A stretch of DNA of 34,335 nucleotides from Streptococcus orisasini (GCF_001431045.1 NZ_BCLE01000027.1:1-34335); one strand, 5' to 3'; numbered from the stretch's first letter, positions 1 through 7,879 are shown. Notes: generated by a model from the letters alone, not told the origin. Numbers and translations: made by a program.

Positions 1-23
1 ATTTTCCATGAGACATCGAGTAA

Positions 24-95
24 TTAGCTGATGACACTGAGGAGTGGGGTATCATTGCTCGTCTCTATGCAAATGCAATCGTTAATAAGATATGA
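24..95 (+). pseudogene. possible 3' end of an upstream coding region
   Basis: The frame ending at the TGA at 93-95 reads through 23 codons of protein-like sequence (ending ...ARLYANAIVNKI) and is followed at once by a good intrinsic terminator. This suggests the tail of a gene that starts left of the window. Stops at 9-11 and 21-23 close the same frame upstream, while another frame is open over 1-24, so a frameshift is possible. The stretch is too short to identify, and a chance open frame is a real alternative. Confidence 0.3.
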
Positions 96-119
96 GAGCA
101 GGGAATTCTGCTCTTTTTT
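95..119 (+). terminator. intrinsic terminator
   Basis: AGAGCAG (95-101) pairs with CTGCTCT (108-114) and is followed by a run of T to 119. It ends a transcript entering from the left. Confidence 0.8.
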
Positions 120-199
120 GATGGCCTGAGCTAGGAATTCAAATGTCTGTCTCAATTTCATTTCAAGAAAGATAGGATTGCTAAAATTTTTAATGTGTC

Positions 200-228
200 T
201 TGTCATTCTGCTGTTAGTCCTTTATAAT
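200..228 (+). promoter_or_regulatory. sigma70-type promoter of the serine hydrolase
   Basis: A -35 element TTGTCA (200-205) and a -10 element TATAAT (223-228) are separated by 17 bp. The promoter lies about 20 bp upstream of the GTG start at 249. Confidence 0.75.
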
Positions 229-248
229 GGTAGAGGCAGGAGAAAATT

Positions 249-1310
249 GTGAATAGAAAAAAATTAATTGTATCAGGACTTATATTTGGTTTAGCTTTTT
301 TGCTTGGTATCATACTTTTCCAGTCCAAGCATTGGCTGAAACAAAATTCATCTTCATCGGAAAACATTTTAACTAACTTCACTGAAACCAGTGAGACAAA
401 GAATACTGGCAAGAAAAAGAAGGCCCTACCTCAGGTTATTGAAAAGACAGCCGAGGAAAAACATGCTGTCATGGAAGCTGATGCGGCAACCATGGATGCT
501 ATTGGTCTGCATTATGATTATGCCAATTTGACTCTTCCTCAGGTCGTTCAGACTTATCTGGATGAACTGGGAATTGATCATTCTTGTATTGCTTTTTCCT
601 ATAAAAATACAAAGACTGGTGAAGTCATTGCGATGAATGAGACGCAGCCTATGACTGCGGGGTCAACCTATAAACTGCCTTTAAACATGCTGGCTGTTGA
701 TGCTGTTGAAAAAGGTAAGCTGTCAATGGATACTCCCTATGACATTACTGACCTTGATTATGAATATGTCGGTGAATATCAGGCCTATCGCAATCAGTTT
801 GGCAATGATATGACCATTCCTGAGATGCAGGAGTACTCGCTGATTTACTCTGAAAATACTCCTGCTTATGCTATGGCTAAGGCTCTTGGTGGTTTTGACA
901 AGGTTTATTCTATGTTCAAACGCTATGGTCAGTCCAAAGGTGATGTTAAAACAATTGACCAAAATGGCAATAAAACGACGACGGATTATTACATTCAGGT
1001 GCTGGACCATCTTTGGAAACATCAAGATAAATACGCTGATATCCTTAACTATTTGGGACAGTCTTTTCCGGGACTTTACTATGAAACATACCTTCCCGAT
1101 ATAGACATCCGCCAAAAACCGGGTTATGTCCGTGAAGCACTCAATATTGATGCTGTTGTCTATGAGCAAACACCTTATTTGATTGCACTTTATACAGCAG
1201 GTCTGGGTGGTGTAACTCCTGAAAATGATGAGGTCAATGGAGTGGGCTATTCACAGCTGTGTCAGCTTACCTATGTTATCAATGAATGGCACCGCGTCAA
1301 CCGTAATTAA
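249..1310 (+). CDS. membrane-anchored serine hydrolase, class A beta-lactamase/PBP fold
   Basis: This 353-aa protein starts at a GTG preceded by AGGAG (239-243). An N-terminal hydrophobic segment (about residues 5-26) looks like a signal anchor and is followed by a Ser/Lys-rich linker (33-70). The catalytic domain occupies about 95-350. The SxxK motif is STYK at 139-142 (nucleophile Ser139) and an SxN-like motif SEN lies at 201-203; I could not see a clear KTG triad. The family contains beta-lactamases, DD-peptidases and non-enzymatic relatives, and streptococci usually carry such genes without beta-lactam resistance. A cell-surface role in peptidoglycan is inferred. It is transcribed alone, with its own promoter and terminator. 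Confidence 0.8.
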   Translation: MNRKKLIVSGLIFGLAFLLGIILFQSKHWLKQNSSSSENILTNFTETSETKNTGKKKKALPQVIEKTAEEKHAVMEADAATMDAIGLHYDYANLTLPQVVQTYLDELGIDHSCIAFSYKNTKTGEVIAMNETQPMTAGSTYKLPLNMLAVDAVEKGKLSMDTPYDITDLDYEYVGEYQAYRNQFGNDMTIPEMQEYSLIYSENTPAYAMAKALGGFDKVYSMFKRYGQSKGDVKTIDQNGNKTTTDYYIQVLDHLWKHQDKYADILNYLGQSFPGLYYETYLPDIDIRQKPGYVREALNIDAVVYEQTPYLIALYTAGLGGVTPENDEVNGVGYSQLCQLTYVINEWHRVNRN

Positions 1311-1316
1311 CAGATA

Positions 1317-1352
1317 AAACTTGATTGATATGTTCAGTCAAGTTTATTTTTT
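1317..1352 (+). terminator. intrinsic terminator of the serine hydrolase
   Basis: AAACTTGA (1317-1324) pairs with TCAAGTTT (1338-1345), followed by TATTTTTT. It lies just after the stop codon at 1310. Confidence 0.85.
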
Positions 1353-1470
1353 GGCCATTTATAGGTCTGATAGCCACTATTAAATATTTGAATAGAGCAA
1401 GATTATGCCTGGGAGGAATAGAAAATTAAATTACTTAGGAAATTATCTGTGAGAACAATTTATAATCTAC

Positions 1471-1756
1471 AGATCGAAGACAAAGTCGATTTTTATCAAA
1501 AGAATTATTATGTTATGATACTTTCCTTAAGTAGCGCGGACGGTAGCAACTTCCTTTGGAATTTCATACCTAGATTTTGAGCCCAAGTCTCAAAATCTCC
1601 GAACGCCAGAAATCACTTATTTCTGGCGTTTTTGCTACAGCGGAAAGTATCTGAGCCAGGTTCGTTCAATTCACCTATTTTTCTTATAGATTATGAATTG
1701 ATATTATCCTAAGATGTGTGTACTTATGAAATGATAACTATAGAGTTTGTCTACAA
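1471..1756 (+). repeat. structured repeat element, copy 1 (branched RNA-like fold)
   Basis: This fills most of the 457-bp gap between the serine hydrolase and the MarR gene. The core at 1517-1651 folds as nested and branched stems. The outer stem GATACTTTCC (1517-1526) pairs with GGAAAGTATC (1642-1651). GTAGC (1531-1535) pairs with GCTAC (1634-1638). Inside are a small TTCC/GGAA hairpin (1551-1561), a 10-bp hairpin (1572-1581 with 1589-1598) and a 12-bp hairpin (1602-1613 with 1619-1630). A related copy at about 21153-21406 keeps the same stems with compensatory changes. Both copies are bounded by AGACAAA on the left and TTTGTCT on the right. No ORF explains it. Confidence 0.8.
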
Positions 1757-1767
1757 CCTGATCTATC

Positions 1768-1805
1768 TTGACTTTTTTTGAAAGTTTGTTAAGATACTTA
1801 ACAAA
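1768..1805 (+). promoter_or_regulatory. promoter and operator of the MarR gene
   Basis: A -35 TTGACT (1768-1773) and a -10 TAAGAT (1790-1795) are 16 bp apart. A perfect inverted repeat covers the -10: TTTGTTAAG (1785-1793), spacer ATA, CTTAACAAA (1797-1805), running up to the ribosome binding site. The core of this repeat recurs in front of the next gene, so the MarR protein probably represses both. Confidence 0.8.
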
Positions 1806-1815
1806 GAGGTTTTCT

Positions 1816-2280
1816 ATGGATAAACAATCACTTATTGCTTTTAATCAGAAATTTCAAGATTTTCTTGAAGCTTATAGCCAATTAGAAAAAAATCAGCATT
1901 TAATAAAGGATTCTGTCTCTCTTAACACAGCAGAAGTGCATACTCTTGTTAGTATTGCTCAAAACCAGCCTATCAATTTAGTTGGCTTGGCAAAATTACG
2001 AGGAATTTCTCGCAGTGCCGTTACTCAAATGATTGCAAAATTAGAAGGCAAAGGGCTTTTGATCAAAATTCCTAACAAAAGCAATCGTCAGGAAATTTTA
2101 CTTTCTCTGACGTCTGCTGGTCAGAAAATTTATCGGCTTCATCAAAAGCAGCATGCCTATCTTGAAAAGCAAGTAATGGGTGTTTTACAAGCTTATCCTC
2201 AAGATTTCTTAATGAATTTGGAAGCTCTGATGGCTGATTTGAAACAAGTTTGGCAAGAATTGCCTTGGTTACCAAGGTAA
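1816..2280 (+). CDS. MarR-family transcriptional regulator
   Basis: This is a 154-aa winged-helix regulator. I chose the ATG at 1816 because AAGAGG lies 7 bases upstream and any earlier start falls inside the promoter. The recognition helix region is around residues 55-85 (LRGISRSAVTQMIAKLEGKG), followed by the wing (LIKIPNKSNRQEILLSLT). MarR proteins usually act as ligand-released repressors at short palindromes. Here a palindrome sits on the gene's own -10 and its core is repeated upstream of the downstream thioesterase-like gene, which implies autoregulation and control of a local two-gene regulon. The ligand is unknown. An acyl or bile-acid-like compound is a guess based only on the neighbouring enzyme. 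Confidence 0.88.
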   Translation: MDKQSLIAFNQKFQDFLEAYSQLEKNQHLIKDSVSLNTAEVHTLVSIAQNQPINLVGLAKLRGISRSAVTQMIAKLEGKGLLIKIPNKSNRQEILLSLTSAGQKIYRLHQKQHAYLEKQVMGVLQAYPQDFLMNLEALMADLKQVWQELPWLPR

Positions 2281-2295
2281 TTTTTTAAAAGCGAT

Positions 2296-2312
2296 TGTTA
2301 AGCAACTTAACA
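2296..2312 (+). promoter_or_regulatory. second MarR-type operator
   Basis: TGTTAAG (2296-2302), spacer CAA, CTTAACA (2306-2312). The arms and 3-bp spacing match the core of the operator at 1785-1805. It lies 22 bp before the ATG of the hydrolase gene. Confidence 0.8.
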
Positions 2313-2334
2313 TATTGATACAGAAAGGGAGAAC

Positions 2335-3576
2335 ATGCTTACATTTAAAGTAAAAAGTCAAGATCATTTGGCCGACAGTCCTTTTGATCTTATCGTTGAA
2401 AAGCTACCTGCCTGCTGTCAGCTGAAGGTGAAATTGAGTCTTGATAGCTATTATAATATTAATGCTCCGATGAACCTATCTGCTGAAACCCTTTGGCAGG
2501 CCGAGGCTTTGTTTTATTCAGATGATAAGGGAATATTGGATTTATCAGAATCTAATCATAAAGGTAATATGTCTATTATGGAGCTCTTTTTTAAAAGTCA
2601 GCCAAAAGTCTGTAAGAAGAAAAAATTAAAGAAGAAGTTGCAGGATATTCCTTTAAATCCTTTTTATGATTGTAAGATTAGTGTTTTTAGAGGTCAATCT
2701 TTATTAGGTGAGACAGAGGTCAGGCGCTATTATCAGCTTCCACATATTAGTTATTTAGATGTGAATTTTTCTAAGGCCAAGGGTCGGCTTTTCTATGATA
2801 AAACTCAGCTACACCAGCCAGCTGTTATTGTTTTAAGCGGCAGCGATGGCCAAATTGAAAAGGCGCAAAATATTGCTCAGCTCTTGGCCAGTCATGGTTT
2901 TACGGCCTTGGCTCTTGCTTATTTTGGCTTAAATGACCTTACACCTTATTTGGAGCGAATTCCGCTTGAAATTGTCAAGGAAGCCATAAATTATTTGAAA
3001 GCTTCACCTTATGCAGACAGCAGCCGCCTTGGACTTTACGGACGTTCAAAAGGAGCTGAATTTGCTCTTTTAGCTGCCAGTTATTACACCGATTTTAAAT
3101 GTTTAGTGCTTAATTCGCCTTCCTACCTTTGTTTAGAAGGTCTTAAGAAATGGCGTAATTCTAAGACTTCTTCCTGGACTTATCAAGGTCAGGAAATTCC
3201 TTATTACCCCTTCTTGTGGAAAGATTTTTTGAGACGTTGTATTTTTAAAAAAAGCCTAAAACATGTTAATGAACAGGCTGTAATTCCTGCTGAGAGAATT
3301 AGAGGACCTTTGCTGATAATAGCTTCTAAGAAGGATGAAATTTGGGATGCTTCAGGTTCTGCGATAGCTATAACTAATCGCTTGCGGGCTAAAAAGTTTA
3401 ACTATCCTTGTCAGGTCGAGATTTATGAAAACTGCGGCCATATGATGACAGTCGCTTATCAGCCCAATCACCGTTACCCAAAAACAGCTAACGAAAAAAT
3501 CATGTCTGACACGAATGATTCTTGGCAAAAGACGCTTGCATTTTTCAAGAAATATTTAGAGGAGGAGACCAGCTAA
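2335..3576 (+). CDS. acyl-CoA thioesterase/BAAT-family alpha/beta hydrolase
   Basis: This 413-aa protein starts at an ATG with GAAAGGGAG 3 bases upstream. The N-terminal third (about 1-135) resembles the beta-sandwich domain of acyl-CoA thioesterase/bile-acid-CoA:amino-acid N-acyltransferase proteins, and the rest is an alpha/beta hydrolase. The nucleophile is Ser238 in YGRSKGAE, the likely acid is Asp334 or Asp338 in KKDEIWD, and the base is His369 in CGHMM. Family members hydrolyse acyl-CoA or transfer the acyl group; bacterial members are poorly characterised. The gene sits 54 bp after marR and carries the same operator, so the two are probably co-regulated. There is no signal peptide, so it should be cytoplasmic. 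The natural substrate cannot be read from the sequence. Confidence 0.82.
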   Translation: MLTFKVKSQDHLADSPFDLIVEKLPACCQLKVKLSLDSYYNINAPMNLSAETLWQAEALFYSDDKGILDLSESNHKGNMSIMELFFKSQPKVCKKKKLKKKLQDIPLNPFYDCKISVFRGQSLLGETEVRRYYQLPHISYLDVNFSKAKGRLFYDKTQLHQPAVIVLSGSDGQIEKAQNIAQLLASHGFTALALAYFGLNDLTPYLERIPLEIVKEAINYLKASPYADSSRLGLYGRSKGAEFALLAASYYTDFKCLVLNSPSYLCLEGLKKWRNSKTSSWTYQGQEIPYYPFLWKDFLRRCIFKKSLKHVNEQAVIPAERIRGPLLIIASKKDEIWDASGSAIAITNRLRAKKFNYPCQVEIYENCGHMMTVAYQPNHRYPKTANEKIMSDTNDSWQKTLAFFKKYLEEETS

Positions 3577-3603
3577 GGATAAATAGTGCCGGCGGCTGTC
3601 TCC
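3564..3603 (+). terminator. hairpin overlapping the hydrolase stop codon, weak terminator
   Basis: GGAGAC (3564-3569) and AGC (3571-3573) pair with GCT (3595-3597) and GTCTCC (3598-3603), with C3570 bulged. The U-tract is poor, so termination may be partial. Confidence 0.45.
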
Positions 3604-3688
3604 TTCTTGTTTTGAAGAAGGGATTTTGGGGTGGCTGTTGATAAAACGGGGAATGAATTTTCCAATGTAAAAAATCCTGTGACATGCG

Positions 3689-3708
3689 ATTATTAATTGA
3701 GTAATAAT
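3689..3708. promoter_or_regulatory. inverted repeat upstream of the dehydrogenase
   Basis: ATTATTA (3689-3695) and TAATAAT (3702-3708) are separated by 6 bp, about 110 bp upstream of the dehydrogenase start. It may be a regulator site, but AT-rich palindromes also arise by chance. Confidence 0.4.
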
Positions 3709-3730
3709 TACTAAAATGATAAACTTAATG

Positions 3731-3744
3731 TGAAAACGTATACA
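3731..3744. promoter_or_regulatory. CcpA cre-like site
   Basis: TGAAAACGTATACA fits the catabolite-response consensus TGNAARCGNWWWCA at every position. It is 73 bp upstream of the dehydrogenase ATG. It implies glucose-dependent control of the dehydrogenase-flavoprotein operon. Confidence 0.6.
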
Positions 3745-3801
3745 AATGTGCGGAGAAAGAAGGAAAACGATTTGACAAAGCGCACATTTATAATGATTTA
3801 G
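3742..3801 (+). promoter_or_regulatory. promoter region of the dehydrogenase operon with a wide inverted repeat
   Basis: ACAAATGTGCG (3742-3752) and CGCACATTTAT (3781-3791) form an inverted repeat with one mismatch and a 28-bp gap. Consensus-like TTGACA (3772-3777) and TATAAT (3789-3794) are both present but only 11 bp apart, too close for normal sigma70 spacing. The real promoter may use TATAAT with a poor -35 and need an activator. The repeat spans both elements. Confidence 0.5.
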
Positions 3802-3816
3802 TAGGAGGTGAAGTCT

Positions 3817-4905
3817 ATGAAAATAAAAGCTGTCGTAACACACCAGCAAGGTGAAACCTTGCGAATTGAAGACGCAGAACTGAGAGAACCTAGGGAAGAT
3901 GAAGTTTTAGTCAAAATCGTAGCTACCGGTGTTTGTCACACAGATGCCTTGGGAAGAGACATTGGCATGACACCTTATCCTGTTGTGCTGGGACATGAAG
4001 GTGCCGGTATTGTGGAAAAGACGGGTGAGTTTGTTACAAGTGTTGAGCCGGGTGACCATGTGGTTTTATCGTTTGCCTACTGTAATCACTGTGTTAATTG
4101 TCTAAAGGGGCATCCAGCTAATTGTGTCAGCAGTGGCTCCTTAAATTTTGGCGGGCGTTTTGCAGATCAGACAACGCCTTTAAGGCAGGGAAATCAAGAA
4201 TTATCCACTTTCTTTGGACAAGCTTCTTTTGCCACCTATTCCGTTGTCAAAGAAACCAGTGTTGTAAAGGTGGATAAGGATGTGGATCTCACTTTACTGG
4301 GAGGTTTGGGATGCGGTTTGCAAACAGGCAGCGGCACGGTTTTAAATCGCTTGAAACCTGAGTTTGGAACGTCTATCGTTATTTACGGAGCGGGAGCTGT
4401 AGGCTTATCCGCCATTATGGGAGCCAAATTAACAGGCTGTACCAATATTATTGCGGTGGATATCCATGATAACCGTTTGGCCTTGGCCAAGGAACTTGGT
4501 GCAACTCATACCATTAACAGTCAAACAGAAGATATTGAAGAGCGTATCAAGGAAATCACAGGAGGCGGTGCTGAATATGGACTTGATACCACAGGTGTGC
4601 CATCTGTTGTGCGTGCTGCCTTACGGGCTTTAATTCCAATGGGAACACTGGCTGTGGTAGGCTTAACACCTGAGATGCCTATTGATATTCACGCTGAAAT
4701 TATGTCTGTCAGCAAATCTCTGATTGGTGTGGTTGAGGGCGACTCTGTTCCACAGCTGTTTATTCCGCGCTTAGTATCTTTCTATAAGCAAGGTCGCTTC
4801 CCAATTGACAAACTAGTTAAATGTTATGATTTTGAAGACATCAATCAAGCCTTTGCAGATTCTGCCAATGGTTCTGTGATTAAACCAGTCGTTAAAATTG
4901 GTTAA
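3817..4905 (+). CDS. zinc-dependent alcohol dehydrogenase, aryl-alcohol type
   Basis: This 362-aa medium-chain dehydrogenase starts at the ATG at 3817, with AGGAGG 8 bases upstream. Catalytic zinc ligands are Cys40 (GVCHTD), His60-Glu61 (GHEGAG) and Cys166. The structural zinc site is Cys89, 92, 95 and 103 (C-x2-C-x2-C-x7-C). The NAD(P) Rossmann motif is YGAGAVGLSA. The GSLNFGGR stretch resembles benzyl/aryl-alcohol dehydrogenases of the XylB type. It would interconvert an alcohol and aldehyde with NAD(H) in the cytoplasm. The next gene starts 36 bp later on the same strand, so it is likely co-transcribed with the first flavoprotein. The cre-like site and inverted repeats upstream suggest catabolite control. 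The substrate is unknown; an aromatic or allylic alcohol is an inference from family resemblance. Confidence 0.88.
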   Translation: MKIKAVVTHQQGETLRIEDAELREPREDEVLVKIVATGVCHTDALGRDIGMTPYPVVLGHEGAGIVEKTGEFVTSVEPGDHVVLSFAYCNHCVNCLKGHPANCVSSGSLNFGGRFADQTTPLRQGNQELSTFFGQASFATYSVVKETSVVKVDKDVDLTLLGGLGCGLQTGSGTVLNRLKPEFGTSIVIYGAGAVGLSAIMGAKLTGCTNIIAVDIHDNRLALAKELGATHTINSQTEDIEERIKEITGGGAEYGLDTTGVPSVVRAALRALIPMGTLAVVGLTPEMPIDIHAEIMSVSKSLIGVVEGDSVPQLFIPRLVSFYKQGRFPIDKLVKCYDFEDINQAFADSANGSVIKPVVKIG

Positions 4906-4941
4906 AAGTTATTTTATATCATATTGAAGGGATTGACTATC

Positions 4942-6765
4942 ATGGCTCAGTTAAAATCAGGAACTTATCAGGTAATTGCTCAAGGTTATGAGGGCAACAC
5001 AACACCTTATGAAGTTGTTATCAAAGATGATAAAATTACAGCGATTAATCCTCAAAAAAATATTATTGCGGATAGTTTAGAAGATACGGTTATCAAGCGT
5101 TTAACCAAGCAAATGATTGATGAGCAGACACTTGATGTTGATGCGATTTCTGGTGCTACATCTACCTCAAAAGGTCTGGTTAAAGCTGTCGGTGATGTTA
5201 TTACTGAAGCTGGGGGAAATGTGGCTGATTTTCATTATTCCGCAGCTAATAAGGGCACAGCTGATGAGCAGCCTTCAGCAAAAGCTGACCTTTCACAGAA
5301 TGATTACAGTGAATGGCGTGCAGTTCCTGAAAAAATTGATCAGGAAATGGAAACGGACTTTCTCATTATTGGAGCAGGGATTTCCGGTCTGGCAGCAGCT
5401 GTACAGGCAGCAGAGCTTGGCTTAAAGACAACGGTTCTTGAAAAAATGCCTTTTGTAGCCGGAAACGGCGGCGGTGTTGAAGGAATCTTTGGTATTAATA
5501 CCAAGATGCAAAAGGCAGCAGGCATTCACGCCAATAAAGAAGAAATCATTGCGCGGGAAGCCGAGCTTGGACAGTATCGTGTAGATGGCTCCTTCTGGGT
5601 TGATTTGGTTAATAATTCAGCTGATAATATTGATTGGCTGGTGGATCACGGTGTACAGCTGACTTCAGTAGACGATTATCACGGCACCTGTCAATTTCCA
5701 ACTTTCCACTGGTATAAGGGCGGCTTTGCTTCCGTTGGTTATGTTCCTTACATGAAGAAATGTGCCGATGATTTGGGAGTTGAATTCCTTTTGGAAACAA
5801 GTGCTCAAGCTTTAATCTATGAGGATGGCAAAGTCCGCGGAGCTTATGCTAAAAATAAGGACAAGGTTCTAAAAATCAAGGCCAAAGCAACTTTGATTGC
5901 AACAGGCGGTGTGGGTCACAGTGAAGAACTGATTGCCAAACAAGGCTGGCAGACTGAAAATCTTCATTACTGCTCCATGCCAAGTAATACTGGTGATGGC
6001 TACAAGATGGCCATGTCACTGGGCGCCAAAGACATGCTTTTGGAATCACCAGAATTCATGATGAACTACATTATGGCTCTTCCGCATGAAGGTGTTCACC
6101 TTTACATTGATCCTATTAATGGTTTTATGGCTTTGCCTTCAGGAGGCCCAGTTGTCTGGGTTAATCAAGAAGGAGTACGCTTGGTCAATGAAAATGTCAA
6201 GAAGTACAACCTGCTTTATCAAAGAATGGCCATTCAGTCTACCAAGAATACCTATCAGATCTTTAATCAGGCTATTTACGATCAGATTACTGAAGGTATT
6301 GAAAATGCCGGAGAAATTCTGCAGGAAGCTGTTAGGACAAATGACGGCGACTCTTTGTATAAAGAGGATCGCATTGAAGATTTGGCTCAGCACTTCAATC
6401 TTCCTAAGGAAACCTTTATTGATACCATGAAGCGTTACAACAGCTATTGCCATCAAGGTAAGGATGAAGAATTCAATAAAGATGCAGACATGCTGATTCC
6501 GATTGAGGAAGGACCGTTTTACATTGCCCGGCTTGATCCGTCAAATCTGATTGGTATCGGCGGTGTCGGTTCCAACCGAAAATTTGAAGTCATTGATGAA
6601 CATTTTGATAGAATTCCTGGCCTTTATATCTCAGGAATGGACAGCACCATGCAGTATCGGAGTGTTTACACGATAACTTTGGGCGGTTCAGCCTGCGCTC
6701 ACAATGTCAATTCGGGCCGCCATGCTGCCATGAATGCTAAAGATTATATTAGCAAGGAATTGTAG
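4942..6765 (+). CDS. FMN-bind/FAD flavoprotein reductase (fumarate reductase/urocanate reductase superfamily), first copy
   Basis: This 607-aa protein starts at the ATG at 4942, preceded by AAGGGA. Residues 1-95 form an FMN-bind domain with the SGAT motif at 70-73, where Thr73 would carry FMN covalently attached by ApbE. From about 138 comes an FAD flavoprotein of the fumarate reductase/ketosteroid dehydrogenase superfamily (GAGISGLAAA at 144-153, then GNGGG). By eye, the catalytic arginine after the RLVNE motif (FccA TTRD) is replaced by KKY. The C-terminal substrate arginine (FccA NRLGGN) is Thr in ITLGGS. The substrate is therefore unlikely to be fumarate. There is no signal peptide or haem motif, so it is a soluble cytoplasmic enzyme that needs a separate electron donor. 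It is probably co-transcribed with the dehydrogenase. Confidence 0.85.
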   Translation: MAQLKSGTYQVIAQGYEGNTTPYEVVIKDDKITAINPQKNIIADSLEDTVIKRLTKQMIDEQTLDVDAISGATSTSKGLVKAVGDVITEAGGNVADFHYSAANKGTADEQPSAKADLSQNDYSEWRAVPEKIDQEMETDFLIIGAGISGLAAAVQAAELGLKTTVLEKMPFVAGNGGGVEGIFGINTKMQKAAGIHANKEEIIAREAELGQYRVDGSFWVDLVNNSADNIDWLVDHGVQLTSVDDYHGTCQFPTFHWYKGGFASVGYVPYMKKCADDLGVEFLLETSAQALIYEDGKVRGAYAKNKDKVLKIKAKATLIATGGVGHSEELIAKQGWQTENLHYCSMPSNTGDGYKMAMSLGAKDMLLESPEFMMNYIMALPHEGVHLYIDPINGFMALPSGGPVVWVNQEGVRLVNENVKKYNLLYQRMAIQSTKNTYQIFNQAIYDQITEGIENAGEILQEAVRTNDGDSLYKEDRIEDLAQHFNLPKETFIDTMKRYNSYCHQGKDEEFNKDADMLIPIEEGPFYIARLDPSNLIGIGGVGSNRKFEVIDEHFDRIPGLYISGMDSTMQYRSVYTITLGGSACAHNVNSGRHAAMNAKDYISKEL

Positions 6766-6782
6766 AAGCTAAGAAAAAAGAG

Positions 6783-6813
6783 GGAGGCCAGAATAACAAT
6801 TCGGCCTCCTTTC
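6783..6813 (+). terminator. intrinsic terminator after the first flavoprotein
   Basis: GGAGGCC (6783-6789) pairs with GGCCTCC (6803-6809), extended by GAAT/ATTC with one bulged A, followed by TTTC. Confidence 0.7.
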
Positions 6814-6975
6814 AAATAGGCTAGGACCAGCGGCTGAGGGGTACTAATACCTTTGAAAATCAAAATGCTAGATCGTTGTGCTGATTCTGCTAGTTATTAG
6901 CAGAGAGTGGGACTATAAGACCGTTTTCTGCGAAATCACAATTAAGTATTGTTTTCATTTTTAGTTTTGGGGGTT

Positions 6976-7842
6976 ATGATGAAAAAAACTCACAAGGTTC
7001 ACACTGTACTGAGGCTGACCTTTTTAATAATTGGCCTACAGTTATTAAGTGTGGCAGTCAGCATCAATTTTGGACGAACGGTGAACGCTCAAAGAATACT
7101 GTTTATTTGTCTTTTTATTTTAGTATGGGTTTTTATGATAGTCCTCTTGCGGAAATATCCAAAGCTCATTGCGACAAAAACATTTATTGCAGTTACTGTA
7201 CTTGTTTATGCCATGGTTTACGGCAGTCTGTTTATGAACATGAAGAAGTCTGACTTGTCAGCACAACCTATCCAAGGCAATAATCAGGCAACAATGACTT
7301 ATACTAAAGACTTTTTTGCCAAAGGCTATCCTACGCTGGAAGATGTTCTCAAAAAAGTAAAGGTGCCTTCCGACAGTTACAAAGAAATCTACCGTTTTGA
7401 AAACAAAGATTCGGCCTGTGTCATATTCTACGCCCCTGCTCCAAAATCGGTTAAAAAGGACTCCTATCAGGCAAAGGATAAGTTCTATTTATGCCCGAAA
7501 TTGGAAAGCATCGAAATGTATAAAAAGAATGGGAAATATTACTATATTGGGAGGAGAAATCTGATGTGCGCCTTTTCTAAGAACCGTTCCGATGAAAAGA
7601 CACTGCGGTCAGATTTGCAGGAATCTCTGAAAAAGAAGGAGGCATTTCCTGAATTTAAATCGGTTTATACCTGGGGCTGCTCTGCTTACCCGAATATGGA
7701 AAATGTTTCGGTAGCAGGAAAAAAATGCAGGAAGGTCATTCCGCTGACTATGAATGATGGAAGCCGTCTCTATTTTTGGCTGATTGATGACATCAGTGTT
7801 AAGACCAAACCGGCTTCCGTAGCTATTCAGGGCATGAATTAG
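6976..7842 (+). CDS. three-TM membrane protein with Cys-rich outer domain, unknown function
   Basis: I do not recognise this 288-aa protein. Three hydrophobic helices lie at about 13-30, 41-58 and 68-86. They are followed by a roughly 200-residue soluble domain with five cysteines (148, 173, 198, 235, 251) and basic patches; by the usual charge rule I could not firmly place its side of the membrane. Starts at 6976 and 6979 (tandem ATG) are both possible; GGGGG at 6969-6973 fits 6979 slightly better. It sits between two flavoprotein genes, behind a terminator, so it probably has its own promoter. Membership of the island is by position only. It could be an electron-transfer partner, a sensor or an unrelated surface protein; none of these is shown. 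Confidence 0.65.
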   Translation: MMKKTHKVHTVLRLTFLIIGLQLLSVAVSINFGRTVNAQRILFICLFILVWVFMIVLLRKYPKLIATKTFIAVTVLVYAMVYGSLFMNMKKSDLSAQPIQGNNQATMTYTKDFFAKGYPTLEDVLKKVKVPSDSYKEIYRFENKDSACVIFYAPAPKSVKKDSYQAKDKFYLCPKLESIEMYKKNGKYYYIGRRNLMCAFSKNRSDEKTLRSDLQESLKKKEAFPEFKSVYTWGCSAYPNMENVSVAGKKCRKVIPLTMNDGSRLYFWLIDDISVKTKPASVAIQGMN

Positions 7843-7879
7843 GTTGCTTAAGCGATAGCATTGGATTTAATCTTAATTA

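Noticed and set aside
723..1169. 148-codon open frame on the minus strand inside the serine hydrolase
   Set aside because: It mirrors the codon pattern of the plus-strand gene, has no ribosome site or recognisable domain, and lies wholly inside a well-supported gene.
1768..1815. Longer N-terminus for the MarR protein from a TTG at 1768
   Set aside because: The TTG is part of the -35 element and the operator lies inside the extension; the ATG at 1816 has a ribosome site.
3772..3794. Standard sigma70 promoter TTGACA/TATAAT
   Set aside because: The spacing is 11 bp, too short for normal recognition; kept only as part of a complex control region.
5340..5800. Minus-strand open frames within the first flavoprotein
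   Set aside because: Shadow frames of a GC-biased coding region, with no start signals or known domains.
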